The notes beneath the pieces were generated by a model, which saw nothing but the letters and a program-made list of their open reading frames with translations, was not told the origin of the DNA and ran no database searches. A DNA stretch of 64,000 bases from Nyssa sinensis (Eukaryota > Streptophyta > Magnoliopsida > Cornales > Nyssaceae), in the NCBI GenBank assembly GCA_008638375.1, contig CM018035.1:6385077-6449076 (forward strand), written 5' to 3'. Position numbers and translations under genes: made by a program. Within the stretch, counting starts at the first letter, position 1; each line of letters starts with the position of its first letter. Of the stretch, positions 14,004 through 28,244 are shown piece by piece.

Positions 14004-16387
14004 CCTATCTGTTAACAATCCCAAACATGCCCAACAATATCATACATATAAAGAATAAATTTTTGGGCAATTCATTGAGAGGCGCATTTCAACTATCAAT
14101 GGACAGATTTGATAGCCACTTGTTTAATCAGCCATTTGTGGGATTAAAGCGCTGCAACTTAATTTCTGTGTGTCCCACACTGCCTCGTTTACTAAACCTA
14201 ATTCATTAATGGATAATGGAAAATGGATAATTGCACGAATAGAAGAAAGTGAAAGCATGAGAGGGACAGAGAGTGGACTCGGACGCCTTTCGGTTTAAAT
14301 GGCCCATTGTAAATCGCAGGTGCGTCTGCATCAATGGCACTTAAGTGGGTTTAGATGGGTCAAAAAACCTATAATTTCTAATAAGAAATTCTAGTATTCC
14401 ATTAAGGTTTTCAATGTTCATTTTGAAGTTTTGGATTGGTAGATAATGTAGATATCCAGTTGGATGTTAGGTGTATATGTTAATTTTTCCATTTTATATT
14501 TTCAAATTGAGAAAAAAAAATTCTTCATCATTTTCTCTTAATATAAATACATATTTATACTAAATTATATAGAGTTAACACCCCTTTTTGGTAAGGTTGT
14601 AAATAAATTGAATCGAGTCGAATTAAACAATGAATTATTTGAGTTTGATTTGTTAAAATAAAAAATTTCAAATTATATCCAAACTGAGTTTGTTTTATTT
14701 ATTTCGCGAGTTGATTTTGAACGAGTCTGTATTTGAACTGAATTCAAATAAATTATCAAACAATTTATTCACTTATCGAACAAAAGTCGAATCGAACTCA
14801 ATAAATTAACTAGTTTCAAATATGTTTAAATTTGACTTGTTTATTTCACGATTATTTTTATATAAAATAAAAGAAAAATCTTTAAAAAGTTTTTAAAAAT
14901 AATCGGTTAAAATCAAAAAAATAAAAAATACCATGAAGTAAATAATTTTTTCATTTTAAATAAAAAAATAAGTTTAATTATCATAAATTTTTAAAAGATG
15001 TCATTTTAATTTATCTAATTTATTTTTAAAAATTACTAATTATAAGCTTAGCCATTAGACTGTAAAATATATATATACTAAATTAAGCTCCTCATGGCCT
15101 TCCCGCGGGTGGACAAAAGTCCTCTTGGCGGTCCCTTAAAGTCCCATATAAATCTAGATATATCTGTCAGAGTCCTTTTACTTTCCACGTGGTTGTATGT
15201 TATTAGCTCCTCTGAACAGTCGTAGGTGCATAGGTCCCACATATTGCGCATACGTGGCGAGCGGCATGTGCCACTATTATACCTGATCAATCAACTCTAC
15301 AGAAACACGGGGTTAGTTGACTGGAGTAAGTTGCTTGCAAGAAACCTATGTTTAAGTTTTTTAAAAATAAATTTTTTTCATGATTATTTTTATATAGGTG
15401 TTTAGTAAATTATTAATTTAATTTTTTAAAATTTTTTATAATTTAAATTATTATATTCAAATGTATTTTTATCATTTTTAAAAAATTAATTATAAATATT
15501 TTTATAAATATTTTTTAAAAAATGATATTTAAATCATTATTTAAAGGCAGAATTTGATCGGATTCTATTGATAATTAAGATTAATAATTTGAATGTTGTA
15601 CGATTTTACGTGACAACTATACTGAGTAAAAAAAATAAAAAATAAAAAATAATTAAAATTTGAATATTTTAATTGTTTGTAAAAAAGAAAAAAAAATTCA
15701 ATTTCATGGGAAAAAAAATACATTGATAGGTTTATTACGATTATTTGAATTATTTTTTTTTATAAACAAATAAAAAATTATTACAATCAAATGAAGAGTA
15801 TATAATGATCAACTGAGTTAATTTTACTTAATTAATTATTTAAATTAATTTTAAACATATAATATAAATGATATTATAATAATAAATTTAATTTGAATGA
15901 TCATTAATTTTTTTATGTTATTACTAGACTTTTTTTCTTTACAGCTAAAAAAATAGTATATACATACAAACAAATATATAGAGAGAGAAGAGAGGGATCA
16001 AGCAAGAAACATATAAAAGATCTATAAATTTTAATTAAGAGAAATTAAATTAAAAATAATAAAAATTTATATGAATATATAAAACAATTAGAAGATAAGT
16101 CATACTTTATTAAAATATTTTAATAAAATAAGTGAAAAAAATATAATATTAAAATTTTTTAAAACATGGTGGCCCTACTTATCCATTGTTGGATTTAATT
16201 TTCTTAAATGGATAAATAATTAAATAATCTCGGAACATTTACCAAGTCAATGTTTCCAATCACGCAAAAACAGAGTGCATTTTTTAAATTTGATTGGAAC
16301 AAATTTCCGCAAAAACGGATTTGAGGTTTGAACGGCATGTATAGGTATAGGTCGGGAATAATGGACCGTTGTAGATAAAGGTGCGTT

Positions 16388-16511
16388 CACGTGGTTCACG
16401 TGGCAATCCAGGCTGTTTGGAGCGCGAAAGTGAGAGGCGAGTGGGCGTTTGTTTTCTCGCTGGAGCAGCAATATAACTACGTATGTGCATTTAAAAGGAA
16501 AAGGCCACGTG
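16388..16511. promoter_or_regulatory. Cluster of three CACGTG (G-box/ABRE-core) palindromes
   Basis: Exact CACGTG hexamers occur at 16388-16393, 16397-16402 and 16506-16511. The first two are 9 bases apart and the third has the ABRE-like context CCACGTGTCA. The surrounding ~400 bases are less AT-rich than their flanks. G-boxes bind bZIP and bHLH factors. No gene start is recognisable nearby, so a regulatory role is only an inference. Confidence 0.35.
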
Positions 16512-17170
16512 TCATTGAAAAGACGAGACTTAGTTCTCGGCAGTATGGGGCACGGGCTCTGCGCGATCAAACTCATCGTCATGTGAAGAAGATGCACCAC
16601 AGGTGCCAATATCTGATAGGAACTGGGATCGTATCTATCCACTTCTCACACACTATATCTATATCTATATCTATATGGGATCGCTATTCCCACTCCCCAC
16701 CTGTACTCTTGCACTCCAAAAATGCAATATTTAACTATTAAAATAATATTATTTTGTAGTGTAAATGTAGAAAGAGAAGTGTGTGAATAGCCCATACCCT
16801 ATTAAAACAGCCAAGGCCGGGTCTAATATTAAAACAAAATAGCAAATCTTCGAAACTCATCAATTCACAAAAGCTGAAGTCAATTTAAAATCAATATTAA
16901 TAAAAGGCATTAAAGATGGTTGGTAAGATAAATGAATCAACCTCATACTATAATACTTCAAAATAATTTAGTCAACAGTTGCAAAACGCATTCAAAAATT
17001 TGTGGTGGGCATAAATCATTGATTTTTTTTTTCACAAAAAAAAAAAAACACCAATGAAGTGCTTTTTACAATGTTCTTGGTAAGTGTAATTTGAATAAAT
17101 TATCTCTTTTATTTATTTATTTTTACATTTGTAATTTTGTCCAATTTTTTTCTATCTTTTTTTTAAAAAA

Positions 17171-17345
17171 ATTATTTAAAAATAAATAGCCTTTTTTAAA
17201 TTATATATAAAAATAAATTTAAGGTTTTTTATTAATATTTATTTGAAAAATAAAAAAATTATTTAAAAATAAATTAAAGATAAATAGCTTTTTAAAATTA
17301 TATATAAAAATAAATTTAAGGGTTTTTATTAATATTTATTTAAAA
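17171..17345. repeat. 97-bp tandem duplication in AT-rich DNA
   Basis: ATTATTTAAAAATAAAT starts at both 17171 and 17268. It is followed in both copies by closely matching AT-rich sequence that includes AAATTTAAGG and TTTTATTAATATTTATTT. Confidence 0.75.
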
Positions 17346-20300
17346 ACTAAAAAAAATGTCAAAATTAAAAAAAATTGAAAAAAAACATAAAATAAATAGT
17401 TTTGTCATTTTGAAAAGAAAAAAAAACTTGAGGAGAATATTTGTATATTATCAAGTAAAACAAAGGAGATGAGTGTAATTTCAAAAACTTGAATAAGAAG
17501 TCAGTATAATTATTAGAATACTTAAGAAATGTTAGTATAATTTATCTAATTAAAAAACACATATTCATTATATATGTTATAAGATTGTAATTAAAACACG
17601 TATCTAGACACAAAAAAATGCTCTTATTAAATTTGTAACTAAATATTATCCTTTATTAATCTTACTGCTAGAAATATAGTGATAGAAAAATGGAAGTATC
17701 CAATATTTATGAATTTGGAGTGTTTCCATTTGTGTAGGATGAGGAAAAAAATTAATTTTTCTTTTTCTAAAAAAAAATTATTTTAAAAAAAGTAAAACAC
17801 TATTTTGTTTATCCGTATCTCTCACAAATATAAAGTTTTCATTTCTCATGACTTTTTCTCTCACAAATGAAAAGTCTCCGTTTCTCATAAAATTGAGACA
17901 CTGAGAACCAATATTTACTCAATAACATGGGTAAAAAAGGACACTGCAACTGCAAGTCCAACACTTTTCAGCACGCGTGTAGTAAGAGGAGCGTGAAAAC
18001 GGCATAGAAGTTGTTCAACTCAACAGGGAGCAAGGGGAGCGTGAAACGAAACGAAACGAAACGAATGATGAATTATTAGTTAGGAGGGGTCGACTGGTTT
18101 CATCATCGCTCCTCGTGCGTTGTGCTTTAATATATACAGACAAAAACTAACTCAAAAACTCAAAAACTCCCTCCCTCTCTCTCTCTCTCAACTGAGAATC
18201 TCTTCAGAGTTTTTAAACTGGCCAGTACAAAATCAATTCAAATCAATTTCATTTCCGCGCCTTTTGCCATTGGAGTCAATGGGCTACTATATAAACTAAA
18301 AGTAATGTTGCAGATCGCACCAGTTTCGTCCTACTTCTCTCACAAGAAAGGTCTTCAGTGTGACTTTCTGTAACGTATAATAACCGTCTTATTCAATCAT
18401 TTCTTTTCAGAAGGAGTGAGACCATTAATAAGTCTCATCCTTTGTAAAAAAAGGTAGTATAAAAATTGTGATACGTAAATTATTATTCTAAATTTATTGA
18501 TAGCTTTTATATTTTTCATCTCACAACCCCCACATTTTTTTAAAAGAAAATTATATTAAAAAGCAAATATTCAAGGTGAAATTTGTTATACAGGATATAT
18601 ATAAATCAATTTTCTAATAAAACAGAAACTCTTTATGAAATAAAATTATGTTCTTTGAAGAATCATAAAAGAAAAAATACAAATAATATTTTTTCAAAAC
18701 AAAACAGTATAAGAAAAAATTTTCAAAGCAAAAACTAAAAATGAGAAATAGAAAACTACGTTACAGCATAAGGATACATTAATAGAAACTAAATAAGAAC
18801 ACTTACAGAATTACAAAAACTGAAATAATGATCAAGACTTGTATTTTACACAATATCTTTAAGATGAATTACGGTCCTCGTAATAGTGCTTACGAGCTCT
18901 TGGTCGTACGTCTCCTAGGATATAATGATCGAATCCACGCAAATGTTAAGCACTATAACTGCGTGTCTAACGAATCAAACTAGTGACTTGAACTCTCTCA
19001 AACTTTATGATTACTGACGCACAGAATGTAAGAAATATTCAATGATTGAATGGTAAGTGTAGTGGTGTTTATATAGAGTCCTTCATGCCTGTTTGGTACA
19101 TGTATGAAACTTCGGTTGCGTCTGTTTATAACGAACAGACACAATTGCGTCCAATAAAGAAGATACATATTCAGTCAAAATTTAAACTAAAGGTAATCGC
19201 AAAACGACATTATTTTGGATTTAAACCAAAGCCAAATGCAATCGCTAAACGACAGCGTTAGATTTAATCATCCTAGTAACTAAACGATAGCGTTTTAAAA
19301 AAATATTTAAATAAATTTTTTTCAAAAAGATATATACACAGCGGGCCAAGACCTAAACCCAAACTCGACTCGGTTCGAGGCGACGTGTGCTCACGTGTGT
19401 GGTGAACCAATCATGTGTTAAGTCCTCATTCCACAAAACTTAGGTGTCCCTTAAGGCCCAAACCTTCCTAAACCTTCCTTTAAAGTAATTGTATATATAC
19501 TCTTTAAAAGTTTTATACCCACCTGACATAAGACACAAGCTTTTTCACAAGCTTCAAACTTTTATTACCGTTTTCAAGTTGTGATGTTTGGAAACAATTT
19601 CTCATTCACTTCTTAATAGTTTTGAGTAATCCAATACATGATCTTAGTCTCCTTGTGAAGGAAAACACATTTTCATATAGACCCACCAAAATTAATGTTT
19701 AAGACCCACTATAATTTTAACTCAAAGATAGTCAAAAATTATACTCAAAACCCATTATTTCTAACAAAATTACACCTGAGTGTTGATGTTTTTGAAAATT
19801 TCAGTTAAAGTAAATTGTTCAAAAATTAATTACAAAAAAAGTAACAATTTTACACTTAACCTAATTTCGTGAATCTGTGACAGATGTTAGAAAAAAACTG
19901 TAAGTTTCTGTAGTATATAGAAGCAATGGCAATATCCTACTCATTGAACAAAATGTTAATATATAAAGAACAAAATATATTATATTATGAATGGTTCATA
20001 ATAAATTATAAGATATACGTTCTTAGTCATTCTACTACAAATTATGTTAAGTGTAAATTTTTTACCTTTTTTTTCTATTTAATTTTTGGACAGTTTACTT
20101 TAACTAAAATTTTTAAAAACATCAACACCTACATATAATTTCACCCGGACTGTTTACTCTAACTGTAATTTTTCCTTTTTAAAATAGTTAGACAGTTGCA
20201 CCCTTTAACATTGATTTCAAATCCTTGTGACTGTAATTTTTGTTACACAATCAACCAGTAACCAATAATAAAGTTGTTCATAAATTAGCTCGCCATGCTT

Positions 20301-21837
20301 AATATATTGACAGTGTTTGTATGTGGTTGGACGAAGCTCCTTGTTTATAACTACCCTCCTTTAATTTGATGTATGCCTTCAAATTTATAAATTCTATCAC
20401 TTTAAAAAATGAAAATAATGATTTAATAACAGTATTCATTTCAATTTGAAACAGAAACGCACCAATTGCTTAATAAAGTCCACTTGTTCTTGTGGGAACA
20501 TGAACGAAATGGACAGAAAATGACATCAGCCCAACTTATAAAATCTTTTTTTATTATCAAGGAAGTATATGCCACCTAGAATCAGGATTTAAATTGGTTT
20601 TACGGAAGGATTAAAATCCTATCTAAATAATGCAAATACTCATCTTTACATAATTAATACGAGTTTGATTCTCCACCCCCTTTTCCTATCAAAAAAAACC
20701 AAAAGGCTGTCCCGGAAGGATATATCAGGCAGGCCTGGCCCACCACAGTAGCGACCAAACAATAATTTCTCTCCATATGGAGAGTCTGTGTGCTGTGATG
20801 GTAACGCTGAAAACACAAATTTATTATTAACTTCTTATCAACAAATGATTTGTGGATCAGTTGCTAGTGTTGACCAAAGCAAATCTCAGATGAGGGTTGA
20901 GAATTCAAAGTGTAAAAATACAGGAGTTTAGTATGTATATTTTTTAAAATGATATAATGCTACAAATGACTCTTGTATATTAAAAACTTAACTAACCTTA
21001 AAAAAAAAATTATCATCAGGCTATCAGCCAAGTTGTACTGAGCTGAGTAGGCAAGCTCCAATAAATCAATCCTTATCTATTCTGAATAGACAGATTTATT
21101 TTAGTCACATCACATACATAAGAATCAACTGGAAACTAATTTTCATCATTTTTATTATGTTAAACCTAGTCAGGCCAGGTGCTCTATAGTTGGGCAAAGC
21201 TAGGTGAATCCAGCCAGTTTTTCCTTTTTATTTAGGTCCAAAATCAAGTCCAAGCCCAACCCATATCATTTGGGCTTCCAGACAACCCATTCTTAGCATA
21301 GTCTAAAGCAAGCCCATCCAAGCATGCAGTTGTATTTCAATTTTCATATACACAAATGATATGAACAAAGGCATTCTATAAATAATTCAAGAGAGATCAG
21401 TTTATACCAGATGCAAAAAATAAGTTAACCTCACACCTATCAATAACATTTTGCATGATTCATTTTTGGCAGTCCAATCTTTAAATTAATGTCCTCGTGT
21501 TTATTGTTCATTTTTGGCTTCCCGCAGCCTTATCATGCCTTCTCGTGATATATTCAAGTACTAATAAATGCACAATAGATTGACACGACATGAATAATCT
21601 TTTAACAACATGAATTATCTAACTTATGCACAGATTGATCAGTAGATATGGTTTCTGTTTCATAAAAGCACACATAAACACAATAGGCTATTATTTGCTT
21701 TCAATTCAGGAAAGAGCGGAAAGATAATCCCAAAATCAGGATAACAGGAAGATATACAGTATTAAAGGTTGCACTGACCTTCCATCTGTAATATGCTTAG
21801 ATTTCTCAATTTGAGAATCCTACTGAGCAGTGCTGCG

Positions 21838-24746
21838 CTAAATATCAGGAATATGGATTACGGCAGCTGCTTTCCCTTCCTTCTTTGAACCTTTCTTCCG
21901 CTTCCTATCAGACTGGGGCTCTTTTGCTTTCAGATCATTGCAGAAGGACCTCAGAGAGGTAGCCAGATGTTTGTTCCGATGTGCTGAAACCAAATTGAAG
22001 CAGTCTTATGCTGCCAGAAAGTTTTGAAATTGAACACATATCACATGCAATAAGAGTACACAGCCCTTGAGAAAATCGAAAAAGAGAAAGAATGCTTTGT
22101 TTCATGACAGGGCCAGAAATCAGTTTCTGTTACCGTAATTCTCAGCGAATAGCATGTCTTGCCACTGTGCCCTGGGACTCTTACTAATAAAAATAAACAA
22201 AAAGGATTTATGCAAAATGTACAAAACAAGTGGATGGAAGAACTATTTATCTCCCTTTCCAACTACCACAATGGCATTAGTCCACAACATATGAAATACA
22301 TGCAACTAGCTGCGAGCAATGGATTATAATTTGACAAAAATATAGTGTAAGAAGTATTGTGTAGCTAGACATTATAAATAACTATAACAGAGAATCCAAA
22401 GAGATATAAGATATCATGGTTAATAGAAGGTGAACGAACATATGCTTTTAGTAGAACTGATATTCCTTAGAAACTTATCAACTTTGAAAACTCACCAGAA
22501 AGTATAACATCTTCCATGTTGACAGACTTACGACCTGCATGCTGTGCAAATAACTCAAGATCCTTCGCCAACTCTTCTGCTTTTCAACAAAGTAACCCCT
22601 TTGTTAATTCAATTTAGCTTTTACCAACAAAGATATCTGTACATGCTTGCTACAATAATTTCTTGCACTAAGCAAGGCCCTAGAAAAGCAAAGTAAATCT
22701 TAATAGTCATTGTAATACATTTGTTTTTCCCTTTGTTGCAGAATATATAATGAATTTATGATTGATGCTAAAAATGACCACTAAAGGAGTTCAAATGAGG
22801 ACTGGCTCAATAATCTCTATATAGACAGGTAGCCTCCATGAAAGTTTATGAAATTGTAGAAATTTTGTCAGTTAAGAGCAAAGACATTTAATGGATCAAA
22901 TTCTTGCAGTTTTAGCCACTTTACAAAACTTAAATAAAACAAGTAAATCTGAACTTAACTCTGCTAGATGTGTATTTTGTTGAAGTAAACAACAAATATA
23001 AATAATAAATGTCTTCCTGTTTCACTCGAAAAGTTAAATGATGACACAGGACCAAGATATTATTTACTCCACTAAATACAAATCATGTACTTAATCTTCC
23101 ATATTTCTCAGCTCTTATACAAACGTGACCATTTAGCATTTCAAAAGAAAGAGAAGGGGGGGGGGGGGGGGGTATGTCAAACCAAGTCGAGTATCTTATG
23201 CTGCAATCAGCATTTAAGGAAAAATTCCACGAACTGTGAGAACCCATATTAATTTGAATGCTTGATATAAAAAAAATGCAGTCACGAGTTTCAATATCAG
23301 ATTTCAAAAGAGGGGGGAGGGTAAGTCAAACCAATTTGAGTATCTTATGCTGCGATCAGCATCAAGAAATAATTCCACGAACCATGAGAACCCATATTAA
23401 TTTAAATGCTTGATATAAAAAAAAACGCAGTCACTAGTTTCAAATTTTCAATATTAGATTAAGTAAACGGGGAAGGAGTGTGCAAGATTATGGAGACAAA
23501 AACAAATATAGTGTGCCGTCAAAATTTCTTTAATTCGGCCTCAACTTTGCAAGTATAGACCTTGTGGTGAGGTTCAAATGTTCAATGCAAAAACCTCAAG
23601 CAAAAGCTAAAAGCCTAAAACAATGAGGCAAAGTAAGCATAAATTTTATGCATTTGGCGTTGGTAAGGCACATGCTTTATACCTATCAAAAAGAAGGCAC
23701 GTGTTTTATGCCTTGATCCTTTTCTTATATTTGAGATATGATGTTAGTACAACTTTATATCTTTTTTGATAAGTGGTATTTCAAACCTTCTATGAGGAGT
23801 CGAGGACAAAATATTTTTTCCATCTCCCACATTGGACATTATCACTTTTGCTTACGCAGACAAACTGACAACAAATATCAGTCACATAAAAGACCACCAG
23901 CTGTTAACTTGAGTGGTATCTCCTAGCACCCACAAAAGAAAGATGTGGGGTTCATCAGTGCACGTGCATTACTTATTAAAAAAAAAAGTCACCCAAAAAG
24001 ATGTATCCCTAGAAGGCCTTAGCATTTCGGATCTTCATCTCTCTATTCCTGTTAATCGACTAAACATAAGCATTTATCTTACATTACTTGCAAACTTCCG
24101 CATTCGAGCTCTAGGTTTGTTGTCTATCAGCATTTCTTTTACTATCTCTTGAAATTTCAATAGCCCTTTGATGGTTTTACAAATGTTTTCTCATTCCTTA
24201 GTTTGAAATTCAGGATAAAAACATTAAATTAAGTAACTGCTTTTCATTTAGATTCATACAGATTACATCAAAGAGAAAGCATTGATTGAATACTCAAAAC
24301 ATTAGAAATATTTGAGCATAAAACATAATTCACATTACTTATTTGTTTATCAATGTCAATCTACTAATTTTTAGTCAGATGTGAAGAATGAGTAAATTGT
24401 CACTGAAATTGCTTTACCTGCAAATTTGAAGGCTAAATCGGAGATGCAAGCCATAATTGGTTGAGAAACTTCCATGTCATTTCGCTTCGCTGCTCAAACA
24501 AATAATCGAAACAGTTTTAAACAAGGGAAACAAGTGACAGTTCATTAAATATACACACACACACACACGCGTATATATATATATATATATATCTCTGTGT
24601 GTGTCTGGAGAGACTGAACCTTCCGCTTCGGCGATAGAGATAGTGCATAGTCGGAATCGATCTCTCAAGAGTTCGGTGGCTGCCTCGTCTTCTTCTCTCT
24701 CCACAACATCGCTTCCGATTACTCCTTCTCCTTCTCCTTCTTCCAT
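21838..24746 (-). CDS. MHF1: MHF1 / CENP-S homologue (FANCM-associated histone-fold protein)
   Basis: MHF1 forms a histone-fold complex with MHF2. It binds branched DNA, works with the FANCM helicase in fork repair and in limiting meiotic crossovers, and in other eukaryotes also sits at the kinetochore as CENP-S. Four exons on the complement: 24746-24620, 24489-24418, 22576-22496 and 21983-21838. All have phase-1 junctions, giving 141 codons plus TAG. Visible family features are DRFRLCTISIAEAEA, then the histone-fold helices (MEVSQPIMACISDLAFKFAE, ELAKDLELFAQHAGRKSV, NMEDVILSAHRNKHLATSL). A basic tail (DRKRKKGSKKEGK) resembles a nuclear-localisation signal. Residues 1-25 are very acidic. The start is the first ATG of the long open exon 1. 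Intron 2 (1.8 kb) carries a 163-bp duplication with a G17 run. The exon 3 acceptor has a weak pyrimidine tract, but frame and homology support it. Confidence 0.92.
23138..23460. repeat. 163-bp tandem duplication with a G17 run, MHF1 intron 2
   Basis: ATTTCAAAAG starts at 23138 and again at 23301. It is followed in both by a G-rich tract, then TCAAACCAA, TATCTTATGCTGC and GAGAACCCATATTAATTT. Copy 1 has an uninterrupted G17 (23156-23172); copy 2 has an interrupted GA-rich version. The copies are clearly diverged. Confidence 0.88.
24550..24592. repeat. (AC)n(AT)n microsatellite in MHF1 intron 1
   Basis: Alternating AC from about 24552 to 24568 is followed by alternating AT from about 24572 to 24592. 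The compound dinucleotide repeat lies less than 30 bases from the exon 1 donor at 24619. Confidence 0.9.
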
Positions 24747-24789
24747 TAGATTAGGGTTCTGTTTTGATTTTTCCTCTCTTCGATTATGA

Positions 24790-27700
24790 TCAACGGAGCG
24801 GGACGACGCGATACAGCTGAGTCAGGAGAAAAGGAACAAACGCGCGGGAAATTATTATCAGTGGCCAGAGTTTAGGCTTTCGCATCACATACGGCTAGGA
24901 TTTTGCCATACGTAAACATCAGAGTGGTTCGAGTCGGGTGACCCCAGATTAACAAAATGCTCCTTGTTGGAGGCCTTGTAACAAAAGGTGAGTTGGGTTG
25001 GGGCCTTGCAAATCAAGTTCCTAAGCCCATCTGAGTTAGTCTAATTTATGACTAGCTCATTCTTGATCCATACTAATTTGATGGGTTGCTAAGAGTAAGG
25101 TAATTTCCGAGTGATACAAGTACACTGTGTTAAGCTTATTAACGGATAAAATTCAAACTGAATTATGAATAATTTAAATCCTGTTTTTAAGAAAATTATC
25201 GGATCGGATTGAATTTTCTAACGAATCTATAAATTTTTAATACATATCCTGATTTGTTAACTACCAAATTTGGTCTGATTCTATAACAATATTGATATAT
25301 ATATATATATATATATCAATATATTATGTTATAATATGTAAATTTAAAATATATAAATTTAACTCAATTCAACTTAAAAAAGTCTTTTATAATTTAATAT
25401 TTAACATATTATAAAAATTTACTTGTGGTCCAGTATTTACAGTTACTTACTCGCTTCGGCATTCGTCTTTTCTCTATGTCTTTGTCGGTGATCCTAAATC
25501 ATGGATCATAACACATTGGTACTATATCAGCACATATCTCAACTTAATGTTCTTAGTTTTATAAATATATATTATATTTAATTGGATAAGATTGTTAATA
25601 AGTCGGATTTGCTTGATACATATTCAATTTATTTAGCTAAATAAATTATCATATAGGATCAAATTATTCGCACTATATTTAGAAAAATGGATCGAATTCA
25701 TATAGGATTCGATTAACGATAGTCTTATCCTATGTGCAGTTGGTGTGAGTTCGATACTCCCCTTCCCGTTTTTGTATAATAAAAAAAAAGTTATTGCATT
25801 GAGTGGTTGCAACAAGTCCCACAATATATTTAGCAATGTAGCATAACATAAAAGGTATGCGAAGGCTATTAGCATTCTCTTTTAAATATAAAATTACTCA
25901 ATTGTCCTTAAATGCAAAATATTATATTTGTATATTTTATTAAGAAAGGTTTGAATTTTTGGATTGGACTAAGTGTTGTTTGATTGAATTAAATAAGAAT
26001 AATGCTATTTTTATCATAAAATTTTATTAAATTTTTTTACTTGCTTACATTGTTGTTCAGGTACTAGTCAATTAAGTTTCTTAATTTATGCGGGTGCTAG
26101 TCAATTTAGTTTTTTAGTGATAGTCAATTAAGTATTTTGGTACTAGTCAAATAAGTCTCTTGGACTTACCTAACATGACTAGTACTGAGAAATTGAATTT
26201 ATTAGCACCAAAATACTGAATTTACTAGCACCCAAATATTCATGTCAGCAGATAATTTTTTTTTTTTGATAAAATGTTAATGTAAAAATAATATTACTCT
26301 TAAAATAAAGCACTAAAAATTATTTGTATTGAATTAGTATTATTTATTGATTAGCTCCAAATTTTTAGAGTTGAAATTTTGATGAAAAACTTGTAAATTA
26401 ATATTTAGTAGTAAAAGCATTTAGTTGAGTTATCAACCATTGTGTTTGACTTGATATTTGATGCACATAACAAACAAGATAAAGGTATATAGTTTTATAG
26501 TTTATTTAATAAAAAATATGAGTTTTGAGGGACTATTCATAAATAAAAAGGATTCTTGTGATATTTTATAATTATAGAAACTTCTCATATCTGAATTGTT
26601 GTTAAACAAACTTTAACGAAAAATATAAATTTATTATTTTTATTCTTATAAATAATTACACTAACTTTTTTTGTGATATTTTATAATTAAAAAGACCCTC
26701 CCTTTAATCTTTGAAAAGATAAAGGTATTATAGTTATATAAGAGTATTTACTATTTTACCTTTATAAATTATTACATTGATTTCTCTTGTAATATTTGAT
26801 AATTACGAGGACCATTTTTGAAAATCTTTGAAATTGTAAGGAAAGTATGAGGGTATTTTAATCATATAAAAATTTGATTAAAATCCTAACACTATTAATG
26901 ACAGATTTGATAAAAAATATATATATATATATATATATTATTAATATAACAACTTGTCAAGCAATTTGGGAAGGTCAATATTGTTATTTATATATTTTTT
27001 GAACAACTTGGGGAAAAATCAACAATAATTATATTATTTTTAAGATAATATTGCATATTTTAGTTTAGTGATTTATTTTAATAACGCAATTTAGTAACAT
27101 CTATCTATCACAATATTGAGATACCTGGTCAGATATCCATTTTAAATGTGCATTGCAAAAATGAATCATGGAATCTTAAATTATGGTAAATAAATTAAAT
27201 GCATTTCCTAATTTAACATGATTTAGGAATTGAATTGAAGATTTAGTCAATTTTTTGCTGATTGACGTTTCACGAGTAGATTTATTGTTTTTATTTTCCT
27301 AATAATTTCTCAATTTATTACCTTTGGTGCCAACATGTGAGATAGTTCTACCAGAAATCTGGATGCAATTTCAATTTCATTTGGGTGAGAAATTATTGTA
27401 TGGTAAAAAACCACGGACTACATTAATAGTCCCAACCAATCATTGTCATGTGTATAAAAAAAATTATATTTTTTTTTCTTAAAAATCTAGCATATTATAT
27501 ACACGACAATTCGTGACGAGGAAGTTGAATAGGAAAAGGCTATATAACCCAGCCATTCGATTAAAAAATAATTAGAAACTGCCACGTGTAATATCTGCTA
27601 AATTATAAATTATTGGGAGATGAGTCTTAAATTTGTACCTTATTAACCTCAATGGAGGAGGAAAAGATTGAACCTGTAGTTCTGCCTTGGAAAACAGTAA

Positions 27701-28010
27701 CATAGAAAGTCCATACTATGTTTAGACAATATGTCTATATTGTGCAACAAATTAATGTTTTTTAAGGATACATACCCTATAGACCTGTGTTAATTTACCA
27801 AATCATAGTACATCTCACCGAGGTTTTTGGCACCTAAAAACAGATGGATGTACTAAAGAGTCAATTCACTTATAGAATGTCCCAATTACTACCCTATAGT
27901 TGTGTTCATATTAAGGTATACTTGTCCACTTACTATAAAATAGACACCTTCGTTGTATACTGTTCCAGGCTGTACTCTTGACCCGGTGAATATTTTTCCC
28001 CAAATCTCTC
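24790..28010. other. Intergenic region between MHF1 and ASR3
   Basis: The region is AT-rich with no credible coding frame. The left end should hold the MHF1 leader and promoter (minus strand), the right end the ASR3 promoter. It contains (AT)n tracts near 25287-25315 and 26920-26938, and the direct/inverted repeat cluster at 26061-26240. Confidence 0.65.
26061..26240. repeat. Cluster of direct and inverted TACTAGTCAA-type repeats
   Basis: Four direct units built on G(T/G)(A/G)CTAGTCAA(T/A)TAAGT start near 26061, 26094, 26118 and 26139. Three inverted units follow near 26177, 26200 and 26222 (GACTAGTACTGAG; TTAGCACCAAAATACTGAA; TTACTAGCACCC). The arrangement could fold into a long imperfect hairpin. 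No transposon family recognised. Confidence 0.6.
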
Positions 28011-28048
28011 TCTCTTAATTCCCTTTTAAGGCTGAAATAATGTGTGTC

Positions 28049-28080
<32 letters not shown>

Positions 28081-28121
28081 CTATCTCTTAACTCACTTTT
28101 AAGGCTGAAATAATAAGGCTA

Positions 28122-28156
<35 letters not shown>

Positions 28157-28195
28157 CCCATCTCTTAACTCCCTTTTAAGGCTGAAATAATAAGG

Positions 28196-28244
<49 letters not shown>

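Larger units (their letters stand above)
10731..21837. other. Intergenic region, 11.1 kb, no supportable gene
   Basis: The region lies between the MEI2-like 5' end and the MHF1 stop. It is very AT-rich and the open frames are short and unlike any family I recognise. It holds an (AT)n tract near 13975-14002, a 97-bp tandem duplication at 17171-17345, a short CGAAA array near 18044-18064, and the CACGTG cluster at 16388-16511. MHF1's 3' UTR should occupy the right end. Degenerate transposon relics are likely, but I cannot bound them. Confidence 0.7.

Noticed and set aside
16247..16741. Overlapping open frames of 116-131 codons on both strands
   Set aside because: They overlap each other on opposite strands, show no recognisable domain or splice structure, and are explained by the less AT-rich composition of this island.
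19046..20138. Short plus-strand frames of 70-71 codons
   Set aside because: Composition follows the local AT content, with Lys, Ile, Asn and Tyr dominating. No domain, splice partner or start context.
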